A stretch of DNA of 64,000 nt. Source: Lantana camara. Its lineage: Eukaryota; Streptophyta; Magnoliopsida; Lamiales; Verbenaceae. Position numbers and translations under genes: made by a program. Of this stretch, positions 58,187 through 64,000 are shown piece after piece (the stretch's first letter is position 1; each line of letters opens with the position of its first letter). The stretch covers positions 20,516,001 to 20,580,000 of the forward strand of contig CM074864.1 in NCBI GenBank assembly GCA_037501455.1, in the 5' to 3' direction. Under the pieces are notes generated by a model. That model was not told the origin of the DNA. It saw only the letters and a program-made list of their open reading frames with translations, and did no database searches.

Positions 58187-60156
58187 AGATTCTAAATATT
58201 GTTCCCTCCAAAACTGTACCAAAAACCCCATTTGAGATGTGGTTTGGCAAAATCCCTAACTATTCTTACTTAAGAATTTGGGGTTGTCCTGTTTACGTGA
58301 AGAGGACAGTGGGAGATAAGCTTGAAGCTAGATCAAGCTTATGTAACTTCGTGGGATATCCTAAAGAGTCAATAGGATATTATTTCTATGATCCTCTTGA
58401 ACAAAAGGTCTTTGTGCCAAGAAACGCCACTTTTCTTGAGGACTCGTTCCTTAAAGAAAAGAAATGCAAGAACGCAGAACTCGAAGAAGTTCGAGACCAA
58501 GGTCCCACGCTAAGTTTGGAAACTAAAGTCCCTCATACAATCCAAGAGAGTGATACACGTGAAAATCCTCCTCAAATAAGACGTTCTGAATGCATTCCTA
58601 GACAACCAGAGAGATGGTATGATTTTCTCCACCTAACATCTCAAATGGATAACGATCCATTGACTTATGAGGAGGCACTGTGAGATTCGGACTCTGAACA
58701 GTGAAAAGAAGCAATGAAATCCGAAATGGATTCCATGTACTCTAACCGGGTTTGGACCTTGGTTGATCCACTTGATGGGATCAGGCCCATAGGGTGTAAA
58801 TGGATATATAAGCGCAAGCTTTTAGTAGATGGAAGCGTGGCAGCCTTTAAATCAAGATTAGTTGCTAAAGGTTTCACTCAAAAACCAGGTGTAGACTTTG
58901 ATGAAACCTTTTCCTCGGTTGCAATACAAAAGTCCATTAGGATATTGCTTGCCATTACGGCGTATTATGACTACGAAATATGGCAAATGGATGTGAAAAC
59001 TACCTTTCTCAATGGAGACATTGACAAAGACATTTACGTGGAGCAACCCATAGGTTTCACATTCAGTGGGAGCGAACAAAAGGTTTGTAAGCTCCAAAGA
59101 TCAATCTACGAATTGAAACAAGCTTCTAGGAATTGAAACATTCAATTTGATAAAGAAGTCAAATCGTTTGGCTTTATTCAAAATCCGAATGAATCCTGCG
59201 TGTACAAGAAAGAATTGGAAACCTCGGTTCAATTTCTAATACTTTATGTTGATGACATCCTTCTCATTGGGAATGCGAAGGATGACATGAAAGTAATAAA
59301 GTCTTGGTTATCAAACCAATTTGAGATGAAGGATCTTGGTGATGCATCCTACATTCTAGGTATAAAGATCTATCGAGATAGGTCTAGGAGACTGTTAGGA
59401 TTATCACAGTCGGTTTACGTAGATAAAATACTAAAGAGGTTTAGTATGGAAGACTCCAAACGTGGGAAACTTCCGATGGGTCCGGTTATTTCAAAGAAGT
59501 TGTGTCCCAAGATTGAACTTGAAAAGTCCAGGATGTCCAGAATTCCTTATGCATCAGCTATAGGAAGCATAATGTATGCGATGTTATGTACTCGACTGGA
59601 TGTGGCTTATGCACTTAGTATGACTAGCCGATTCCAATCTGAACCTGGTGATGGTCACTGGACTGCTGTAAAGAACATCCTTAAGTACTTTCGAAGAACT
59701 AAGGATTTGTTCTTGGTTTACGAAGGCCAACAAGATCTTGTCATTAGAGGATATTGTGACGCAAGCTTTGCATCAGACATAGATGACTTTAAATCCATGT
59801 CAGGATACATATTCTGCCTGAACGGTGGAGCAGTGAGTTGGAAAAGTTCCAAGCAAGTGACCACTGAGGCCGAATACTTACCTGTAAACGACGCAGCTAA
59901 GGAAGGTGTTTGGGTAAGCAATTTCATCCAAGAGTTGGGTGTAGTTCCTAGCATTAAAGACCCCGTTACAGTGTTTTGTGACAACACCGGGGTGGTTGCT
60001 CAAGCAAGAGAACCAAGATCTCACCAAAGGACCAAACACATTTTGAGGAAGTATCACTTAATCCGTGATATAATCAAGAGAGGAGATGTGCAAATTGAAA
60101 GGGTCACATCGATAGAGAACATGGCAGATCCACTTACTAAAGCCCTTAGTCAATAG
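58187..60156 (+). pseudogene. Copia-3 reverse transcriptase and RNase H
   Basis: One frame with three stops (58681, 58702 and 59134; the last two look like Trp codons turned to TGA). Integrase C-terminal GKIPNYSYLRIWGCPVYVK precedes RT. RT shows KPIG-like GIRPIGCKWIYKRK, RLVAKGFTQ, QMDVKTTFLNG and the catalytic YVDD at 59245-59256. RNase H shows GYCDASFA, TTEAEY, CDNTG and MADPLTKAL at the end, so its acidic residues look intact. Order PR-INT-RT-RH is diagnostic for Ty1/copia. The lineage within copia is not assigned. Confidence 0.9.
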
Positions 60157-60214
60157 GCTTTCAAAGGACATCTTCAGAAGATGGGACTTAGATTAGCACC
60201 TGAGTGGCTTTGAC

Positions 60215-60229
60215 GGGCAAGTAGGAGAT
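60215..60229 (+). promoter_or_regulatory. Copia-3 polypurine tract
   Basis: GGGCAAGTAGGAGAT immediately before the LTR start TGTTAGGAATAGTGCC. Confidence 0.87.
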
Positions 60230-62212
60230 TGTTAGGAATAGTGCCCTTAAAGCAGATATTTGCTTTACTATTTCCTTGTAAAATCACAAACAGTCTTTGA
60301 ATAATAAACCAAATGATTTTGTTCATAGGCAATCACTTCTTTATGTCTGTTTGGGTTTGACTGTTTTTTGCATGTACTAAACTCCCCTGATCCGATGAGG
60401 TCGTTAAGAACTTTGTCGTTATGGGAACGACACATGAAATAAGTTCTTAACTCCATAGGCGAGGATTAGAAACTTCTCCAAGTCGATGAGTCCAACAGAC
60501 AGTGGGAGTGTCGACCTTGACTCTGCTGAGACTTGCTTATGTGATTATGTCCTTTTGAAGGATCACTCAGTTTCATGGAGTGATAAGTGCATACGTTGAT
60601 GCGTTCATAATACATAAGGGTGATTGTTATAAGAACTTCATCACTGAGATGTCCCGCAGGAGAACATTCCTAAATGGGAAAGGAAGTTTCCAGAAACTTC
60701 CAGATTAGGAGATATCTCACAGGTCAATGACGTGATTCATTAATCCTTAGACTTGAGATTCTGTAATGCCTCATATGAGCTAACTCTGTAATCTTTGATA
60801 TAGGCTCAAAAGGGTGTCACCATATAGATACCTGAACCATAGCCTAGGTTGGGATTAGTGGCATATGAAGAATTAGTAGAATCAATAAAGGACCTACACT
60901 TATTAAGAATAAGAATGATCTCTTACTGATTAAGTTGTTCGTAGTCCATTAAACATTAAACCCTTGGCCAAGGTGGATAAAAGATCAAGGCATCAAGAAA
61001 ATGGGGTTTTCATGAATTGAGATCTAAATGGATATGAAACGAACTTAACTTTAAAGATCAAGAATATTTGGGCTCCGAGAATATTCCCATGCCTTAGTTC
61101 TTGATTGAGAGATGGAGTTGTAGGAGGATCGTATTTCACTGAGTGTCATTGACTGAAAGGTTCTTCGATTCATTTCGTTATTCGGCTAGGGGTGACACAC
61201 CCATTGCTAGATTACGGTAGTGTGATCTATGAAGTGATTAATTAATTAGGGAATTAATTAACTGTTGCCACTACTAATCGAATAATGAACCTAAAGAATC
61301 ACACAGAAATGCCAAAACACGAGGATTATGATAAGATGTTAATATGATTAACGAAGGATCAAAATATTGATCGAAAGAGGCCCACGATGACATAGACCCA
61401 CCACGTGTCACGTACGGTACATAACTGCCACGTGTCACGTACACTTGTCATTGACATGGCTTCATGCGTTCGATTTATTTTGTACGCGAATTCTTTTCTA
61501 GAATTAATTAATTAAAACTTAATTAATTAATTAATTTTAGTCTTTTAATTAATTTTGAATTAGTTGCTAAGACTTTTCTCAAATAAACTTAACCCAATAA
61601 ATAATTAATTGGGAATTAAATTATTTATTGAATCTTGAATTTTAACTTTAGGAAAGTTGAAAAGTCCAACTTCCTATTGTAGGAGATAAAAGGTCATTCT
61701 TGCAAGACTTGGAGAACAAGTTGGGAACTTATTCTTCCAATTAAATTAATAATTAAATGAGTTAATTAGTGAGAAAGAAAAAAAATCCACTAGGTTTGAG
61801 AAACCCTAGGGATTTTCGAACCACCTAGTATTTATACTAGGGGTGGTGCTTCTCTTACTCTTTACACCCACACTCGAGAAGTGTTAAGTTTTTTGAGAAA
61901 ATCCAAAAGAAAAGTTTTCAAAGTAAATCCTAGCTTAACACAAGCCATAGAACTAGCATTCTCATTCGCTTGATCGTGTTCTCGGACTGGTGTGGATACG
62001 CTTTGGAGGGCTTCTACTTTGGAGTCTAATTTGAAGGTCGTTCGAGGGATTTCGCTTGAAGGGTATCCGTTAGGCGGTAACGACATCACTACAAAGCTTC
62101 TATTATTGTAAGTTTCTAAACACCCTATGATACGATACAAAAATTGCAAGACAACGATTAAAATTTTGGAAAAGTTTTAAACTTCTGCTGTTTAACTCTT
62201 TCGTGTTTTCCA
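60230..62212 (+). repeat. Copia-3 3' LTR (complete)
   Basis: 1983 bp, TGTTAGGAATAGTGCC to TTTTCCA. It holds the palindromic TATA region at 61824-61841 and a reduced ACGT cluster at 61383-61455. It serves as reference for the missing start of the 5' copy. Confidence 0.9.
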
Positions 62213-62801
62213 ACCTTGTCGACACCGGAAACCCTCCTGCTACAACTTCCTGATCCTAAGTTTTAGATGTAAATATCTTGTCTAGCCTCTTGTAATTTTC
62301 TTTTATGAATTTGTGATTTATTGGGGCTTGACCCCGGTTATGCAATGGAACAGTTTTTCATTCCAGTCGTATGTGCTTCTTTGAGTTTCTGAATTTTGCT
62401 TCACTTGTTTGTTTACTATGCTTTTACTGCCTATTGATTCTGGACTCGTATTGCGGCGGGTAATTTTAATGACATTATCATAATGTCTGGCTTGAGGTGG
62501 GTTATAAACCCATCCGCCAAGTAGACTTATAATTTTCTTTTGCTAGTAAAACTTGTACAAGGTCTGGCTCGAGCTGATATTGGGTCAATATTGACCAGAG
62601 GGTTTACTATCTACCGCTTTCGTGGAGCTTGCGTGATGGTACCCCCTCTTCGAAGCATTGATAGTATATCGAATGCAAATTCAAGAAGTAACCCCAGAAC
62701 TTTCAACAGTTATGACAAGTAAGGACATTCAGGCTGACTGAAGATAACTTTCATCGATATGAGTGAGTCAAGTACAGGAAACACTTACAATTAGTAGTAA
62801 C
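62213..62801 (-). mobile_element. Probable Tat/Ogre-like 3' non-coding sequence
   Basis: Lies downstream, in minus-strand sense, of the integrase stop at 62802 and ends at the Copia-3 LTR. No conserved motif was recognised. Assignment rests on adjacency only. The small open frame at 62540-62722 has no recognisable product. Confidence 0.4.
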
Positions 62802-63105
62802 TTAAACATAAAACTTCTTAAGGCTATGAGCATTCCAAGATCTGGGAATGGTATTCCCGTCTATGTCTTCGAGGTGATAGGCCTTGTTTCGGCCTATTTC
62901 TGTAATGCGATAGGGGCCTTCCCAGTTGGGTTGTAGTTTGCCCACGTGCTTGGATACTTCGACCTTTTTGAGGACTAAGTCGCCTATCTGGAAAGCACGG
63001 GGTTTGATGCCCTTGTTATAGCTCTGAGCTACTGTGGCTCGATATTGCTGCATATGATGAAAACCCTTCTGTTGGACTTCTTCAATTGTATCGAGCTCAT
63101 ACGCT
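62802..63105 (-). pseudogene. Ty3/gypsy (Tat/Ogre-like) integrase C-terminus
   Basis: The minus-strand frame reads YNKGIKPRAFQIGDLVLKK, GKLQPNWEGPYRITEIG, YHLEDIDGN and IPRSWNAHSLKKFYV, stop. This matches the end of Tat-clade pol (usually N-RVKPR-FQ-GDLVLR, KL-P-WEGPY-V, G-YKLE--DG--IPR-WN---LK-YY). Only about 90 codons are present. The upstream side is cut near 63105, where LTR-D begins. The adjacent Met at 63131 belongs to LTR-D sequence, so the frame start is artificial. Confidence 0.82.
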
Positions 63106-63108
63106 CGG

Positions 63109-64000
63109 TGCCCGGAAAGGTGGGCCACCACATCCCCCCATACCTAAACCCGAACCTACCTACGAAATGGACTTCCATACATGGGTGTAAGTCTAAGCGA
63201 ACGGAAACCTACACTCGCACACTAGGCTAAGCGGGGCTAAAGAACCACAGAACGCGCAAAGATAGCAAAGCAAAGGCAGAAGCAACAAAACAGGATCCAA
63301 ACGAGCTCAATTAAAGCGTAACATAGCATAGATATAAACCATGGCCACGAGGCCCAAAATAGATACATGTATTCACCTCTCCATCTTATACATAACCAGA
63401 TTCAAATCAAGTAGCTCAAAAGCAGTAAAAATGAAATGTAAACTCGACCTAAACAGCTAAGTACGACTCGACTCAACGTACTTCCCCACCTAGCTCGGGC
63501 AAACCTGAAAAGGGGGTAATAACGAGGGTCAGTCTACAACTCGACTAAGTGAGGGGCTAAACGCACGCCCACACACTTATAACTACAAACAAAGCATATA
63601 TTAAAGTGATAGTCATGAACCGAGACTAGGGTTTTGCATACCAAATCATTTTTGAAAGGATAACATAATATACATAAGGAAATCCTAACTCTATTCATAA
63701 CCATCAATACAAAGTATAAACAAATGTCCGGCGAGAACGGACTTCCCTTAACTCCTTAAAGCATAACATAAAACCGAAATCATAACATAATCCATCCTTA
63801 CAACCATGGTGGTTCGAGAATCAAACCCTATCCTCTTACATTACCAAAAACATACGGGGTAGCGAACCCATGATATGCCTTCCCCCGTTAACAACCGAGG
63901 GCTCAAGATACCACGCCTTCTCAACCTCCATAAGTTGCACGTGAATATCTCAAAGGGAACCACGCATAGGCCAAACCCGATGGCCCTTGTAACCCCCCGT
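63109..64000 (-). mobile_element. LTR-D: start of another LARD-type LTR, runs off the window
   Basis: From about TGCCCGG at 63109 the sequence resembles the plus-strand left ends of the LARD LTRs: GGGCCACCACATCCCCC, ACGAAATGG, AAGCGAACGG, CACACTAGGCTAAGCGG and a later CCGGCGAG block, in the same order. The canonical TGTAGC start is not seen, so the boundary is approximate and the tip may be altered. No gene is visible. Confidence 0.55.

Larger units (their letters stand above)
52334..62212 (+). mobile_element. Copia-3: Ty1/copia element with decayed coding region
   Basis: LTRs at 52334-54155 (lacking about the first 183 bp) and 60230-62212, PBS, a leader of about 2.2 kb, gag-PR-INT-RT-RH in copia order, and PPT. 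At its left edge the Gypsy-1 LTR end abuts it, and the missing LTR start is expected beyond the nested insertions, left of the window. The LTRs show many substitutions, so this is older than Copia-2 and the LARDs, as required by the nesting. Bases 62213-62217 (ACCTT) would be the right TSD. Confidence 0.9.

Overview
The window is plant nuclear repeat DNA and holds no convincing host gene. The evidence is long LTR retrotransposons of Ty3/gypsy and Ty1/copia type, primer-binding sites matching initiator-methionine tRNA, about 65% A+T, many (TA)n microsatellites and no bacterial-style gene packing. A eudicot is likely, but the species cannot be read from the sequence. Every coding trace belongs to a retroelement and is broken by stops, frameshifts or deletions. 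All element boundaries were set by eye from TG...CA termini, target-site duplications (TSDs), primer-binding sites (PBS) and polypurine tracts (PPT).

Layout: the window reads as a nested stack. The outermost unit is Copia-3 (52334-62212, + strand). Its 5' LTR has lost about the first 183 bp, where the 3' LTR of a Ty3/gypsy chromovirus-like element, Gypsy-1, abuts it at 52333. Gypsy-1 (+ strand) has gag-pol at 46849-50702 and its 3' LTR at 50703-52333. Its 5' LTR survives in two pieces, 19346-19870 and 46773-46848. These flank a solo LTR (LTR-B, 19871-46767, TSD GTTTA). LTR-B was itself entered by three later insertions: Copia-2 (21197-30477, - strand, TSD AGTAA), solo LTR-C (30532-33593, + strand, TSD ATAGA) and the non-autonomous element LARD-2 (34185-44836, - strand, TSD CACAC). 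Without these insertions LTR-B is about 3.9 kb. On the left, Copia-1 (12637-19345, - strand) sits in the Gypsy-1 5' LTR. Copia-1 is in turn cut inside its RNase H by LTR-A (1-378 plus 11415-12636, - strand), and LTR-A holds LARD-1 (379-11414, - strand, TSD CTGCA). To the right of Copia-3 are a Tat/Ogre-like integrase C-terminus (62802 to about 63105, - strand) and the beginning of another LARD-type LTR (LTR-D, about 63109 to the window end).

How the parts work together: LARD-1 and LARD-2 have LTRs of about 3.7-3.8 kb and internal regions of about 3.2-3.4 kb without gag or pol, which is the LARD architecture. Their LTR termini, PBS spacing and a hairpin next to the PBS match those of Gypsy-1, so a Gypsy-1-like element is the likely source of the proteins that moved them.

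The least ordinary signals are in this LTR superfamily. (1) Four LTR families carry a cluster of 16-bp palindromes (6-nt arm, 4-nt GC-rich centre, 6-nt arm). The arm sequence is shared inside a family and changes completely between families. (2) Just inside the 3' LTR of both LARDs is an array of small hairpins with a nearly constant loop and covarying arms. (3) Both LARDs have a second PPT-like tract in the middle of the internal region. (4) Both LARDs keep a decayed reading frame that I cannot assign.
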